Shown here: piece by piece, positions 7,927 through 17,154 of the stretch
Numbering within the stretch: position 1 is the first letter of the stretch
How the letters are laid out: every line of letters starts with the position of its first letter
NCBI RefSeq assembly: GCF_000816105.1
Contig: NZ_CP007140.1
Span: 1,204,388-1,268,387, forward strand
DNA length: 64,000 nt
Reading direction: 5' to 3'
Origin: Thermococcus guaymasensis DSM 11113
GTDB lineage: Archaea; Methanobacteriota_B; Thermococci; Thermococcales; Thermococcaceae
The notes under the pieces: generated by a model
The model's input: only the letters and a program-made list of their open reading frames with translations
Database searches by the model: none
Told to the model about the DNA's origin: nothing
Made by a program: the position numbers and the translations under genes

Positions 7927-8580
7927 TCAGGAGGATTCTCCTTCTTTTTTCTCTGCTTCGGTCTTCTCGGCGGGCTTCGCTGGAGTCGGCTTCTTGGGCG
8001 GCCTAAGACCGTAGCCGAGTATCTTGAACTCTATCTTGTCCCCGTCGCGGAGGTGATAGACGTAGGTTCCGTCGGCCTTCTTCTCGATCTTGACGACCGG
8101 GAAGCGGTAGTCGCCGAACTTCTCGTTTATCTCCCTGACCTTGTCGGGGTGGATCGGCACCCAGTTGAAGAGCTCAAGCTCCTCCTCCAGGCCTCCCGCG
8201 GCAAGGTAGTAGTTCTCGCTGAAGCCGAGCGCACCGGTCGGGCAGACGTCGACGCAGAACTGGCAGAATGTGCATCTGCCGTAGTCTACCTTCGGGTGCG
8301 GCCTCTTCTCCATCTTTCCGTCCACTTCTATCCAGGTCATCTCTATGGCTCTAGCCGGGCATATCTGACCGCAGAAGTTACAGCCGACACACTTCTTCCA
8401 GTCGAGCGTGTGGAACCCCCTGTACTTTGGAGCGGGCTCTATCTTCTCGAAGGGTATCTTTATCGTGACCGGCTTCTTGAAGAGGTACTTGATGCCCAGC
8501 CACGGCTTGACGAATGACTTCTTGAGCTTGACCTTCTCCTCGCCGACGACCCTAACCTTTGGCTTCTCAACGCTCTCCAT
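7927..8580 (-). CDS. mbxN: MBS subunit MbxN, NuoI-like 2x[4Fe-4S] ferredoxin protein
   Basis: Last gene of the mbx operon. Two [4Fe-4S] motifs, CVGCNFCGQICP and CTFCQFCVDVCP, match NuoI/MbhN. They pass electrons from reduced ferredoxin towards the cluster in MbxJ. The protein is 217 residues with a charged, Lys/Glu-rich C-terminal tail. GGTGAT followed by GAAG precedes ATG 8580. The upstream mbxL stop ends six bases before. Cytoplasmic arm of the membrane complex. A T-rich tract after the stop (7862-7867) could end transcription. Confidence 0.9.
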   Translation of the reverse strand: MESVEKPKVRVVGEEKVKLKKSFVKPWLGIKYLFKKPVTIKIPFEKIEPAPKYRGFHTLDWKKCVGCNFCGQICPARAIEMTWIEVDGKMEKRPHPKVDYGRCTFCQFCVDVCPTGALGFSENYYLAAGGLEEELELFNWVPIHPDKVREINEKFGDYRFPVVKIEKKADGTYVYHLRDGDKIEFKILGYGLRPPKKPTPAKPAEKTEAEKKEGESS

Positions 8581-8585
8581 CTTCA

Positions 8586-9770
8586 TCACCTGTCTATGTC
8601 CGGCGGGCAGTTGTCAAGGGTCTTCAGGATGACCGGCACATCAGCAAGGCGGGCCCCCTTCAGGAGTTCCTCAAGGACCGTAACACCGTGGCTCTGGCTC
8701 GGTCCGCGGAAGTGGACGCGATAGGGCTTGTGAGTTCCGTCGCTGACGACGTAGGCACCGAAGTCTCCCTTGGTGCTCTCAACGTGGGCGTAGGCGTCTC
8801 CCTTCGGCGGCTTGAACCTTGGCAGGGCCTTGAGCCTTGGATCCTGCACCATGTAGGGCCCGCTCGGCGGCCCCATGTCAAGGAGCTGTTCGAGGATGTA
8901 GAGGTCCTGCTCCATCTCATACCTCCTAACGAGGACTCTCGCTAGGCTGTCGCCTTCCTTCAGGACGGGCACCTCGAACTCAAGCTCCGGGTAGAGGTAA
9001 TAGGGGTCGTCCTTCCTGACGTCGTAGGGAACGCCAACCGCCCTGAGGTTCGGACCGGTAACGGCGTGCTTGAGGGCGAACTTCTTGTCCATGACGCCCA
9101 CTCCCTCAGTCCTCTCGAACATTATGTAGTTGTCGAAGAGTATCTCGTCGAAGTCCTTCATCTTGCCCTTGATGTACTCGACGGTGTCCCTGAGCTGGCG
9201 GAGCCACTTGTCGCCCGGTATGTCTCTCCTGACTCCTCCTGGAACGGTGTAGATGTGGTAAACCCTCCCGCCGGTGAGCTCCTCGAAGAGACGCATGAAC
9301 CTCTCACGGTAAGCTGCAGCCCACTGGCCGGCGGTGTAGAGACCTATCTCGTTTCCAAAGCCCATAATCCAGAACATCCACGCGCTGAGCCTTGCCATTT
9401 CAAGGACTACCGTCCTTATCCACTGGGCCCTCTCCGGAACCTCCCATCCGACTATCTCGTCAACGGCCATTGAGTACACGTTTTCCGGCACGTCGCTCTC
9501 CGGGACACAGATACGGAGGATGAGGGCTATGTTGCTGAAGTAGGGCCTCTGCTCGGCCAGCTTCTCGAAACCGCGGTGGAGGAATCCGGGGTTAACGATG
9601 GCCTTTTCTACCCGGTTGCCGTCCATCTTGAGGATTATGCTGAAGTTCTCGGTCGCCATGTGCTGCGGACCGAAGAACAGCTCGTAGGTGTCCTTGTCTA
9701 TTGGGTGAAGGTACATGTCGTGGGCCTTTGCCTCCTCCCTAAGCTCCTTCGGGACTTCCAAATTCGCCAT
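8586..9770 (-). CDS. mbxL: MBS catalytic-type large subunit MbxL (NuoD / NiFe-hydrogenase large-subunit homologue)
   Basis: 394 residues, homologous to NuoD and the large subunit of membrane-bound NiFe hydrogenases (NPGFLHRGFEK, GNEIGLYTAGQ). The two CxxC motifs that hold NiFe in hydrogenases are each reduced to one cysteine: RICVPES (Cys88, Glu91 where the second Cys would be) and DNCPPD (Cys388, Asp391). This agrees with a sulfur-reducing Mbx/MBS complex rather than a hydrogen-evolving one. ATG 9770 is chosen over upstream ATGs because GGTGAT lies four bases before it. Confidence 0.92.
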   Translation of the reverse strand: MANLEVPKELREEAKAHDMYLHPIDKDTYELFFGPQHMATENFSIILKMDGNRVEKAIVNPGFLHRGFEKLAEQRPYFSNIALILRICVPESDVPENVYSMAVDEIVGWEVPERAQWIRTVVLEMARLSAWMFWIMGFGNEIGLYTAGQWAAAYRERFMRLFEELTGGRVYHIYTVPGGVRRDIPGDKWLRQLRDTVEYIKGKMKDFDEILFDNYIMFERTEGVGVMDKKFALKHAVTGPNLRAVGVPYDVRKDDPYYLYPELEFEVPVLKEGDSLARVLVRRYEMEQDLYILEQLLDMGPPSGPYMVQDPRLKALPRFKPPKGDAYAHVESTKGDFGAYVVSDGTHKPYRVHFRGPSQSHGVTVLEELLKGARLADVPVILKTLDNCPPDIDR

Positions 9771-9780
9771 GATCATCACC

Positions 9781-10350
9781 TCATATCACGTAATTGGTCT
9801 TGCTCTCATCGTATCTGTCGAAGTCCTCACCGTAGATCGTCTTGGCATAGGCGAGTGTGTTGAAGTCCTTCCTGAGCGGGTGCTTCTCGTACTCCCTTGG
9901 CTCCAGGATGAACGGACCGAGCCTCGGGTTGCCCTCGAACACTATGCCGAAGAACTCGTGAGCTTCTCTCTCGTAGGTCTCGGCGACCGGCCAGATGTCC
10001 ATGACCGTCGGCAGCTTCGCGTTCTCCCTCGGAACCCTCGTCCTCACGAAGGCGTGAGTCGTTTCGCCCACGCTCCAGAGCTGGTAGACGAGCTCAAACT
10101 CGCCCTCTTTAATCCAGTCAACGACGCTTATCTGCATGAGCATCTCGAACTTCTCGCTCGCGAGTTCGAGGAACTCCTTTATCCTGTCGGCGGGGACTTT
10201 GAACTCGACGCGCCTCTCTCTCCTCACGCTTCCCTCAGCGTAGGGGGCCTTTTCAAGCATCTCTGCCACAAGCTTTCCTTCCCGGGTCTCGGGAAGCTGC
10301 GGGGCCTCCTGGGCTTTCTCCTCAACCTTCGGCTTCTCGTTCATATCCAT
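9781..10350 (-). CDS. mbxK: MBS subunit MbxK (NuoC-like)
   Basis: NuoC/30-kDa subunit family: the C-terminal block PVAETYEREAHEFFGIVF and HPLRKDF is diagnostic. The 189-residue protein has a Lys/Glu/Pro-rich N-terminal extension before the domain. It helps dock MbxL and MbxJ in the peripheral arm. ATG 10350 has GGAGGTGG five bases upstream and overlaps the mbxJ stop by ten bases, which indicates translational coupling. A start at 10383 would lack this site and is rejected. Confidence 0.9.
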   Translation of the reverse strand: MDMNEKPKVEEKAQEAPQLPETREGKLVAEMLEKAPYAEGSVRRERRVEFKVPADRIKEFLELASEKFEMLMQISVVDWIKEGEFELVYQLWSVGETTHAFVRTRVPRENAKLPTVMDIWPVAETYEREAHEFFGIVFEGNPRLGPFILEPREYEKHPLRKDFNTLAYAKTIYGEDFDRYDESKTNYVI

Positions 10351-10931
10351 GCCAGCCACCTCCTGGCGTCCTTCTCGCGCCATCCCTCACCGAACAGCTC
10401 GTCCTGGTTCTTCCGGTAGTACTCGTAGTTCTCTTTGTACCTCTTCCAGCCGTCCGCGGTTCCATCCTCTATCTTACGCATTATCTCCATGATTCCATCC
10501 ATCACTGCCTCGGGTCTCGGCATGCAGCCTGCTATGGCCACGTCAATCGGGATGTACTTGTCGAGCTGCTTCACCACGTTGTAGGAGTCCCAGTAAACCC
10601 CACCGTTGATGGGGCAGGAGCCGTGGGCAAGGACGTACTTGGGGTCCTGCATCATCTCGTAGGTTATGATAATTCTCTTGAGGGTCTTCGGGGTGACGTA
10701 GCCCGTGATGAGGAAGAGGTCGCCCATCCTCGGTGCCGGGTTCGGCATTATCCCGAAGCGCTCGAAGTCGTAGCGCGCGTTTGCCAGCGGCGGCATCTCG
10801 ATACCGCCGCAGCCTGTACAGAAGGCCACTATCCAGAGGCTCTTCTTCCTGGCCCACCTGAACAGGGGCTCGAAGAGCTTGAACTCCTGGAGTTCGTAGC
10901 TTATGAAATCATCATTTTTCATCTCACTCAT
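10341..10931 (-). CDS. mbxJ: MBS subunit MbxJ (NuoB-like [4Fe-4S] subunit)
   Basis: NuoB / small-hydrogenase-subunit homologue of 196 residues. The four cysteine ligands of the proximal cluster are visible: FCTGC, GSCPINGG and AGCMPRPE. In this complex family the proximal cluster next to MbxL is the electron exit close to the active site. ATG 10931 follows an AGGTGAGGTGT leader. It sits between mbxM and mbxK with near-contact spacing. Confidence 0.92.
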   Translation of the reverse strand: MSEMKNDDFISYELQEFKLFEPLFRWARKKSLWIVAFCTGCGGIEMPPLANARYDFERFGIMPNPAPRMGDLFLITGYVTPKTLKRIIITYEMMQDPKYVLAHGSCPINGGVYWDSYNVVKQLDKYIPIDVAIAGCMPRPEAVMDGIMEIMRKIEDGTADGWKRYKENYEYYRKNQDELFGEGWREKDARRWLAWI

Positions 10932-10941
10932 ACACCTCACC

Positions 10942-11835
10942 TCACATCGTCAGGAGCACGGCTATTATTCCCAGTATGGTCGGCCACTTCCAGAAGAACT
11001 TGGCCGCCTGGTCGATGGTAAAGCGCGGGTAGATGCTTGCGACGAATATCGCTATGAAGAGCACCGCTAGTTGTTTTATCAATAGCTCAAGCAGGTTGCT
11101 GGCCCCTCCGAGGAAGAGTACCGCGAAGAAGGCGGTCTCGGCGAAGAGCTGAACCGCGTGCTGGGTGAAGAGCAGTGCCGCGTGCTTGCCCCCGTACTCG
11201 ACCATTGGACCCATGGAGATTTCCGCCGGGGCCGAGACTATGTCGAACGGCTCAAGGCCGAGCATCGCCTGGAAGACTATGTCAAAGACTATCATGGCCA
11301 GGAAGAGTGCTGGAACGGTTATGCTCCATCCCTGGGCCTGCTGAAGGGCCACTATCTCGCCCAGCTTGAAGGTGCCCCAGTGCTGGACGAGGGCTATCAG
11401 GGCGAGACCGTAGGGGAGCTGCATGGCAACCATGGTGAGCAGACCACGCTGGACACCGAGGGCTGAATACGGGTTGCCCGAGCTCATCGCACCGAGCATT
11501 GTTCCGAGCATCGGCACCTCAAGGAGGTACGCGACGACGATGAGGTCTGCGTTGGCGCTGAAGAGCTGGAAATTGCCCAGGGGGATGAAGAGGAGCGCGG
11601 CTATGCTGGCTCCAAGGGCGAACACCGGCCCGAAGTCGTAGACGAGGCCGTGGCTGACGCTCTCCTTCTTGCCTAGGAGCTTGAGGGTGTCTATGATCGG
11701 CTGGTAGATCGGCGGCCCAACACGGCGCTGAATCCTCGCCATTGCTTTTCTCTCTATACCCATGAAGATGAATCCCATAAACGTCGCGTAGATGAGCATT
11801 CCGATGACTTCTAGGGCAAGCTTCCAGTCAAACAT
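10942..11835 (-). CDS. mbxM: MBS membrane subunit MbxM (NuoH-like)
   Basis: 297 residues with about eight membrane helices, homologous to NuoH/MbhM. Characteristic features are RKAMARIQRRVGPPIYQPIIDTLK near the N-terminus and the EPFDIVSAPAEISMG loop with its conserved acidic residues, which link the redox arm to the ion-translocating membrane arm. The ATG directly follows the mbxH' stop with no gap. Confidence 0.92.
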   Translation of the reverse strand: MFDWKLALEVIGMLIYATFMGFIFMGIERKAMARIQRRVGPPIYQPIIDTLKLLGKKESVSHGLVYDFGPVFALGASIAALLFIPLGNFQLFSANADLIVVAYLLEVPMLGTMLGAMSSGNPYSALGVQRGLLTMVAMQLPYGLALIALVQHWGTFKLGEIVALQQAQGWSITVPALFLAMIVFDIVFQAMLGLEPFDIVSAPAEISMGPMVEYGGKHAALLFTQHAVQLFAETAFFAVLFLGGASNLLELLIKQLAVLFIAIFVASIYPRFTIDQAAKFFWKWPTILGIIAVLLTM

Positions 11836-13680
11836 TCACAACACCCCCCACAGTGCGAGTATGAGCAATACTATAGCCAGATACCAGGAGTAGCTCTGAA
11901 CGTTGCCGTTGTAGAAGCCTTCCCTCAGCCAGTCCGCGAAGTCCTCTGCCATTCTGGCAACGCGTTCATAGAACCTGTCGAAGCTGTACCTGAGCCAGAA
12001 CGCAAGGGCTTCTGCCAGCGGCCTGTAAAAGTTCTTCCTGATGCTGAGGTTGAACTCCTCCGTGACCGGGTTACCTGACTGGTAAGTGTTGGTGACCGGT
12101 ATCTTCCTGACCTTGGCACCGTAGAGGTAGATGAGTCCCGCTATTGCGAGACCGAGAACAAGCGCTACCGTCACGAGCAGGGCGTTGTAGGTTCCGGTCG
12201 GGGTAACGAGCTTGTAGTAGTTGCCGCCCACTATTTCACCACCGAGCATCTTGTTGATGTAGTCAGTAACTATGCCGGGGGCAACTCCAAAGAGCACGTT
12301 CGGTATCGCGAGTATCGCCATTCCTATGAGGAGCGGGAGCGGGGCCTCCTTGACGTCCTCAAGGTCGCTTGGCCTCTGGCCGAACCAGACTGCGTAGAGG
12401 AACCTCACGACGTAGGCGAACGCCAGGGCGCTTCCCAGGAATATCGCACCGGCGACGAGCGGCATGTGCGCCTGTATCGCTGCCTCGTAAATGAGCCACT
12501 TGCTCGCAAAGCCTGCCATCGGCGGGATTCCGGCGAGGCTGAGGACGGCTATGAGGCTCATCGCGAAGGTGAACGGCATCTTCTCGGCGAGGCCGCCCAT
12601 GTCCTTGAACTGGGTCTTCCCCGTCTGGAGGATTATGGCAGCCGTGACGAGCCAGAAGAGGCCCTTGAAGACCGCGTGGCTGAGCACATGGAACAGGCCT
12701 CCAGCGAACCCAAGGGAAGTTCCAAGGCCAAATGCCAGCAGTATGTAGCCAACCTGGCCGACTGATGAGTAAGCGAAGAGCTTCCTGATGTCCTCCTGAA
12801 GAACCGCGAGGAAGCTGGCTATCACGACGGTTAGCGCACCTATCCAGGCGATTATGTACGCGAAGACCAGGTGGTCATGGAAGGTTCCGAGGGCGGCGTA
12901 GAGCTTGTAGCCCATGAGAATGTAGAGCAGGAGGAAACCGTAGGCTCCCGCCTTGCTGAGGGCACCGCTGAAGAATGCCGTATAACTCTGGTCGGTCTCG
13001 CTGTAGGCACCGGGTGCCCAGACGTGGAGCGGGAAGGCACCGGCCTTGACGCCGAATGCGGTCAGGAAGAGCGCGAATATTATTGCAGTCTCCCTGGTCG
13101 TTATCGTGCCCAAGGCCGCGTCTATGTAGAGCGCCTGCCTGATGGATGCAAAGTCAAGGGCACCGGTCTTTGCGTAGAGCATTCCGATGGCTATGAGCAT
13201 GGCGTAGGCGCCTATGACGCTCAGCACGAAGTACTTCAGGGACTCATGCCTGTTCCTCTTGAGCACCATCATGAAGCTTGCGAAGGTCATGAGTTCCCAG
13301 AACAGGAAGAAGCCCACGAAGTCCTGGCTCAGGAAGACGCCGAGCACTCCGGTGAAGCTCATGAGAGCGAAGAGCCAGTCGTAGCCGTTTTTACTGGTTG
13401 AAGCCATTCCGAAGGCCATCGCAAGACCTACAAGAGAGGCGATAGCCGCGAAGTACCAGCTCATCGAGTTGAGCTGGAACTGGAGGGTAAATCCGCTGAT
13501 TGTGATCGAGTAGTTAATGGCTTCATCCAGCACTTGGGAGTAGAGTTTGGCCAGCATCGCCAGCGGGAGGGCCGCACCGATTATTCCTATTGCCTCTCTA
13601 ATCCCTCTTATGTCGAGCGCCCAGGCTATACCGCCGGCAATGAGTGGCGCAAGGATAATAATAAGTAGCTCGTTGATCAT
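11836..13680 (-). CDS. mbxH': MBS antiporter-like subunit MbxH' (second Mrp D/NuoL-type subunit)
   Basis: 614 residues, about 14-16 helices, of the proton-conducting membrane transporter family (NuoL/M/N, MrpA/D). Conserved ion-path features include SWYFAAIASLVGLAMAF, FFLFWELMTFASF with its key glutamate, and GVKAGAFPLHVWAP with a conserved lysine and histidine. The presence of two such subunits (H and H') separates Mbx/MBS from the 14-gene Mbh hydrogenase, which has one. The extra C-terminal part resembles the lateral-helix region of NuoL. ATGA overlap with mbxH. Confidence 0.9.
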   Translation of the reverse strand: MINELLIIILAPLIAGGIAWALDIRGIREAIGIIGAALPLAMLAKLYSQVLDEAINYSITISGFTLQFQLNSMSWYFAAIASLVGLAMAFGMASTSKNGYDWLFALMSFTGVLGVFLSQDFVGFFLFWELMTFASFMMVLKRNRHESLKYFVLSVIGAYAMLIAIGMLYAKTGALDFASIRQALYIDAALGTITTRETAIIFALFLTAFGVKAGAFPLHVWAPGAYSETDQSYTAFFSGALSKAGAYGFLLLYILMGYKLYAALGTFHDHLVFAYIIAWIGALTVVIASFLAVLQEDIRKLFAYSSVGQVGYILLAFGLGTSLGFAGGLFHVLSHAVFKGLFWLVTAAIILQTGKTQFKDMGGLAEKMPFTFAMSLIAVLSLAGIPPMAGFASKWLIYEAAIQAHMPLVAGAIFLGSALAFAYVVRFLYAVWFGQRPSDLEDVKEAPLPLLIGMAILAIPNVLFGVAPGIVTDYINKMLGGEIVGGNYYKLVTPTGTYNALLVTVALVLGLAIAGLIYLYGAKVRKIPVTNTYQSGNPVTEEFNLSIRKNFYRPLAEALAFWLRYSFDRFYERVARMAEDFADWLREGFYNGNVQSYSWYLAIVLLILALWGVL

Positions 13681-15167
13681 GCTCCCACCCCCATCAGTGG
13701 AACGTTCTTAACGTAGTCGATGACTCGGAATATGTCTTCACCGGCCTTCTGGGAGACTGTCCAGAAGTAGTTCGGGTATATGCCGATGAATAACACCAGC
13801 AGCACGAGGAATATCGCTATCGTGCCTATTGCAAGGTCTTCCTTGATGGCTTCTCCTTCTGCTTCGGTGAACCACATTGTGTGGATGAGCCTCAGGTAAT
13901 AGACTGCCTCAACGACGCTTGCACCGAGGATGAGGGCGACGCTCCATGTGTAGCCGGCTTCGACACCGGCCAGGAGTATTCTGACCTTGCTCCAGAAGAT
14001 GTTGAATAGGGGTATCCCTACTGCGGCCAGTGAGCCAACTGTTATGGCAAAGGCCGTCAGGGGCATTCTCCTGCCGAGACCGGAGAACTTTTCGATCTTG
14101 GTTTCTCCAAGGGTTATTCCAACGTAGCCAACGGTCAGGAACAGGAGGGCCTTTACTATCGCGTGGTTGACCATGTGGAAGACCCCAGCATCGACACCAC
14201 TCTGCGTTCCGAGGGCAAAGGCAACTGCTATTAGGCCAATCTGGCTTATCGAGGAGTAAGCGACCATCCTTTTAACGTCCTTCTGCCTCAGTGCCGAGAA
14301 CTCTGCCACTACGACCGTCAGAGTGGCCATTATCACCAGTAGCTTTGTAACGTTCTCCCACCCGGTTGCGGATGCGAAGAGGTAGAGTATCCTCGCCATC
14401 GCGTAAAGGCCTGCTTTGACCACAAAGGCCGAGAACATGACCGTTATCGGGTGCGGTGCAGCTTGATAGGCGTCTGGCGCCCACGCGTTGAGCGGGAACA
14501 GCTCTGCCTCAACCGCAAGGCCAAAGATTATCAAGGCCAGTCCGACCTGCACAACCTTCGGGTCAATGTATGGTGCAAGCTGTGCCAGGTGGGCCATGTT
14601 GAGCGTTCCGGTGGCGCCGTAGATCAGGGCGACGCCGATGAGGAAGAAGCTTGAGCCAATTCCTCCGAGGATTATGTACTTGAGTGAAGCCTCGGCCGCT
14701 TCGCCGGTTTTATTGTATGCGGTGAGGGCATAGGCGCTGATTGAGGTTATCTCCATGAAGACGAAGAGGTTGAACAGGTCTCCTGTGGCTATCATTCCCG
14801 TCGCTCCGAGCATCAGCAGGAGGAACAGCATGGCGTACTTGTCCACTGGTTCAACGTTTATTGCCTTGAAGTTGAAGACCGCCATGAGAAAGCTCACTAC
14901 TGCAACTATCAGGACGAAGAGCGCCGCGAAGTGGCCAAAGTAGAGGTTGATTCCAACAGGGGGCTTCCATCCGCCTGCCACGACTATTATTGGATCCCCT
15001 GTGGTGTAAACCTGGTGGAAGACCCACGCCGCGATCCCGGTCTGAACTGCGGTAACGATAGCAAGGTAGTACTTGATGGCCTTGTTGCCAAGCCCTTTAA
15101 TCAGGGGGACGAAGAACGCACTTATGAGCGGAAGGGCTATGAGCAGTGAGGCGTACTGCGCGTTCAT
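13677..15167 (-). CDS. mbxH: MBS antiporter-like subunit MbxH (Mrp D/NuoN-like)
   Basis: 496 residues, about 14 helices, same transporter family as its neighbour. It contains LFNLFVFMEITSISAYAL (conserved Glu), LAVEAELFPLNAWAPDAY (conserved residues of the second half channel) and FHMVNHAIVKALLFL. It is predicted to pump ions (Na+ or H+) in response to electron transfer. The start overlaps the mbxG stop as ATGA and is preceded by GGAGGTTGAGAGG. Confidence 0.92.
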   Translation of the reverse strand: MNAQYASLLIALPLISAFFVPLIKGLGNKAIKYYLAIVTAVQTGIAAWVFHQVYTTGDPIIVVAGGWKPPVGINLYFGHFAALFVLIVAVVSFLMAVFNFKAINVEPVDKYAMLFLLLMLGATGMIATGDLFNLFVFMEITSISAYALTAYNKTGEAAEASLKYIILGGIGSSFFLIGVALIYGATGTLNMAHLAQLAPYIDPKVVQVGLALIIFGLAVEAELFPLNAWAPDAYQAAPHPITVMFSAFVVKAGLYAMARILYLFASATGWENVTKLLVIMATLTVVVAEFSALRQKDVKRMVAYSSISQIGLIAVAFALGTQSGVDAGVFHMVNHAIVKALLFLTVGYVGITLGETKIEKFSGLGRRMPLTAFAITVGSLAAVGIPLFNIFWSKVRILLAGVEAGYTWSVALILGASVVEAVYYLRLIHTMWFTEAEGEAIKEDLAIGTIAIFLVLLVLFIGIYPNYFWTVSQKAGEDIFRVIDYVKNVPLMGVGA

Positions 15168-15520
15168 CCTCTCAACCTCCTTATCTCCTCAACGTTGAGC
15201 GTTCCATACTTCTCGTAAAGAATGATGGCAACACTCAGGGCCATGGCGGTAGTTGCAACGCCTATGACTATTGCCGTCAGAACAAGTGCCTGGGGAATCG
15301 GATCCACCGCGTTTGAGGCAGTTATCCCCTCGCTTAAAATCGGGGCGCTCTTGCCGGAAATGTAACCGATACTGACAAGGAGCAGGTTCACTCCGGTTTC
15401 CATAATGCTGAGCCCGATGAGGATCTTCAGGACGTTTTTCTTCACGAGCACGGCGTACAGGCCTATGAGCACGAGGGCTATAGCGCCAAAGTAGTAGACG
15501 CTGATGTCAGGAACGTTCAT
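15164..15520 (-). CDS. mbxG: MBS subunit MbxG (MrpC/NuoK-like)
   Basis: 118 residues with three helices, MrpC/NuoK type: VLIGLSIMETGVNLLLVSIGY carries the conserved glutamate. ATG 15520 follows GGAGGGGGTGAGCGA and overlaps the mbxF stop by four bases. A longer frame upstream gives only low-complexity His/Gln/Arg sequence from another frame and was discarded. Confidence 0.92.
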   Translation of the reverse strand: MNVPDISVYYFGAIALVLIGLYAVLVKKNVLKILIGLSIMETGVNLLLVSIGYISGKSAPILSEGITASNAVDPIPQALVLTAIVIGVATTAMALSVAIILYEKYGTLNVEEIRRLRG

Positions 15521-16224
15521 TCGCTCACCCCCTCCTTGAGCATGTTGTCGATGATACCGCTCAGCTCCGTGCCGACCTTGATGCCGATCAGTGTGTAGAT
15601 TATCGGGATGAACCCGCCGCTGAAGAGCCTGCCGATGTTGTCGTGTCCCCACCCCCACGTCTGCCAGATCCAGTCGTAGAGGAAGTAGCCGCCTATTGCC
15701 AGACCGATGAGACCGACGAGGACGTAGCCAATTCCAGCCAAACCTTCGGTCTTCTCGAAGGCCCTGTGCGGGATCTCGTAGGTAACGAACGCCATGTAGA
15801 GGAGCAGGAAAGCGGTGGCTATCGTGGCTCCTCCCGGGAATCCTCCGCCCGGCGTGAGGTGTCCGTGGATGAAGATGTAGGTACCGAAGAGAACCACGAA
15901 CGGGAAGAGGAGCTCCGCGCCGGTCGTCAGGACGAGGGAACCCTCAGTCTTGGCGGTTCTCTTTTTCTTCTTCCTCCAGAGGAGTGCGCCAACGCCTGTT
16001 GAGGCGATGAAGAGCACTGTAACCTCGCCGAGGGTATCGAATCCACGGTAGTTGACGACTATTGCGGTGACGGCGTTGACCGCGCCGGTATCCTCCTTAA
16101 CATGCTCAAGGTAGTACTTTCCAACGACCATCTTGTCTTCCCCGAATGGGACTCCGGCCAGCCCCTGGGCCAGCCAGTAACCGATTATGAGAAGGGTTAT
16201 TATTGCGAGTGCACGCTTGAGCAT
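15517..16224 (-). CDS. mbxF: MBS subunit MbxF (fused MbhE- and MrpB-like)
   Basis: 235 residues. The N-terminal part (residues about 1-90) resembles MbhE (ending FDTLGEVTVLFIASTGVGALLW). The C-terminal part is MrpB-like (LLFPFVVLFGTYIFIHGHLTPGGGFPGG). In the Mbh hydrogenase these are two genes; here they are one chain, as known for the Mbx cluster, giving 13 rather than 14 genes. ATG 16224, with GGTGG five bases upstream and only two bases after the mbxD stop, is preferred over GTG 16242. Confidence 0.88.
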   Translation of the reverse strand: MLKRALAIITLLIIGYWLAQGLAGVPFGEDKMVVGKYYLEHVKEDTGAVNAVTAIVVNYRGFDTLGEVTVLFIASTGVGALLWRKKKKRTAKTEGSLVLTTGAELLFPFVVLFGTYIFIHGHLTPGGGFPGGATIATAFLLLYMAFVTYEIPHRAFEKTEGLAGIGYVLVGLIGLAIGGYFLYDWIWQTWGWGHDNIGRLFSGGFIPIIYTLIGIKVGTELSGIIDNMLKEGVSE

Positions 16225-16226
16225 TT

Positions 16227-16511
16227 TTACCACCTCACCCACCAGCCGGGCTTCTCCTCTTCCTCCGTCTCAAAGCGCTGGGTTCTCTTGATGGCGAAGA
16301 TGACAATAGCACCGCTCAGCGCGGCCCCTATTGCTGCCTCAGTCATTGCAACGTCCGGTGCCTGGAGCATGAAGAACAGTATCGAAGCGAAGAGGCTAAC
16401 AGCCGCCATTCCAACAGCGGCCGCGAGCAGGTCGCGCCACTCGACCGCAAGTATTGCGGAGAGGATCATGAGGGCGACGATTATATACTCAATGCAGGTA
16501 ATACAGTTCAT
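16227..16511 (-). CDS. mbxD: MBS subunit MbxD (MrpA C-terminal-like, small membrane protein)
   Basis: 94 residues with three helices. It contains MLQAPDVAMTEAAIGAALSGAI, the conserved segment of MbhD and of the C-terminal region of MrpA. A short Lys/Glu-rich cytoplasmic tail follows. GGTGAT lies five bases before the ATG, which overlaps the mbxC stop as ATGA. Part of the ion-translocating module. Confidence 0.9.
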   Translation of the reverse strand: MNCITCIEYIIVALMILSAILAVEWRDLLAAAVGMAAVSLFASILFFMLQAPDVAMTEAAIGAALSGAIVIFAIKRTQRFETEEEEKPGWWVRW

Positions 16512-16903
16512 TCTGCATCACCTTCCTTCTCAACGATTTCGGACTTCTCAGTCTTGCTCATGAGGTGCTCCGCGTACTTGTCAACGACGCTGCCCTCCCA
16601 GAGGGGGATTCCGCTCTTGTAGGCGGCCCTGATGAGGGCGTGGGCGCTTATCGGGTTGGTGAGAAGCAGGAAGACTGCTATGACTATGGTCTTGGTGAAC
16701 CATGCAACGCTTCCAAAATCGCTTCCAAGGGCCCAAAGACCAACGCCGACCATGACACCGAGGCTCCCAAGGGTTGCGCTCTTGGTTGAAGTCTGCATCC
16801 TGTTGTAGACGTCGGGCATCCTGATGAGACCGAGGGCGGAGAGGAAGTAGAAGAACGTTCCTATGAGAACCAAGATTTCACCGACTGCTGCGAGCACATT
16901 CAT
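16508..16903 (-). CDS. mbxC: MBS subunit MbxC (MrpG-like)
   Basis: 131 residues, three helices, MrpG family: FYFLSALGLIRMPDVYNRMQTSTKSATLG is the family hallmark, and LLTNPISAHALIRAAY follows. The C-terminal 40 residues are charged and cytoplasmic. The start overlaps the mbxB stop by four bases behind GGAGGGCT. Confidence 0.92.
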   Translation of the reverse strand: MNVLAAVGEILVLIGTFFYFLSALGLIRMPDVYNRMQTSTKSATLGSLGVMVGVGLWALGSDFGSVAWFTKTIVIAVFLLLTNPISAHALIRAAYKSGIPLWEGSVVDKYAEHLMSKTEKSEIVEKEGDAE

Positions 16904-17154
16904 AGCCCTCCCTCCATGTAGCGTGCGAACGCTATCACGCCTCCGAAGGCGAGAACCGCGTAGACCAGGGCCACGTCAAGGAATATCATGCGCTTGTAGT
17001 AGAGGGCGAAGAGCACCATCAGGCCCGTGGTGATTGTCGTCATAATATCAACGGCAACGAGCCTATCGACGGTCGTCGGACCTCTGAAGACCCTGTACAT
17101 GCTGAGAAGTGTCGCTATGGCTATCAGGATGAGGTAGATGTTTATCCCTATCAT
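16900..17154 (-). CDS. mbxB: MBS subunit MbxB (MrpF-like)
   Basis: 84 residues with three helices and the MrpF signature YRVFRGPTTVDRLVAVDIMTT. It belongs to the Mrp-type ion-translocation module at the distal end of the membrane arm. ATG 17154 overlaps the mbxA stop as ATGA, and GGTGATC lies five bases upstream. Confidence 0.92.
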   Translation of the reverse strand: MIGINIYLILIAIATLLSMYRVFRGPTTVDRLVAVDIMTTITTGLMVLFALYYKRMIFLDVALVYAVLAFGGVIAFARYMEGGL

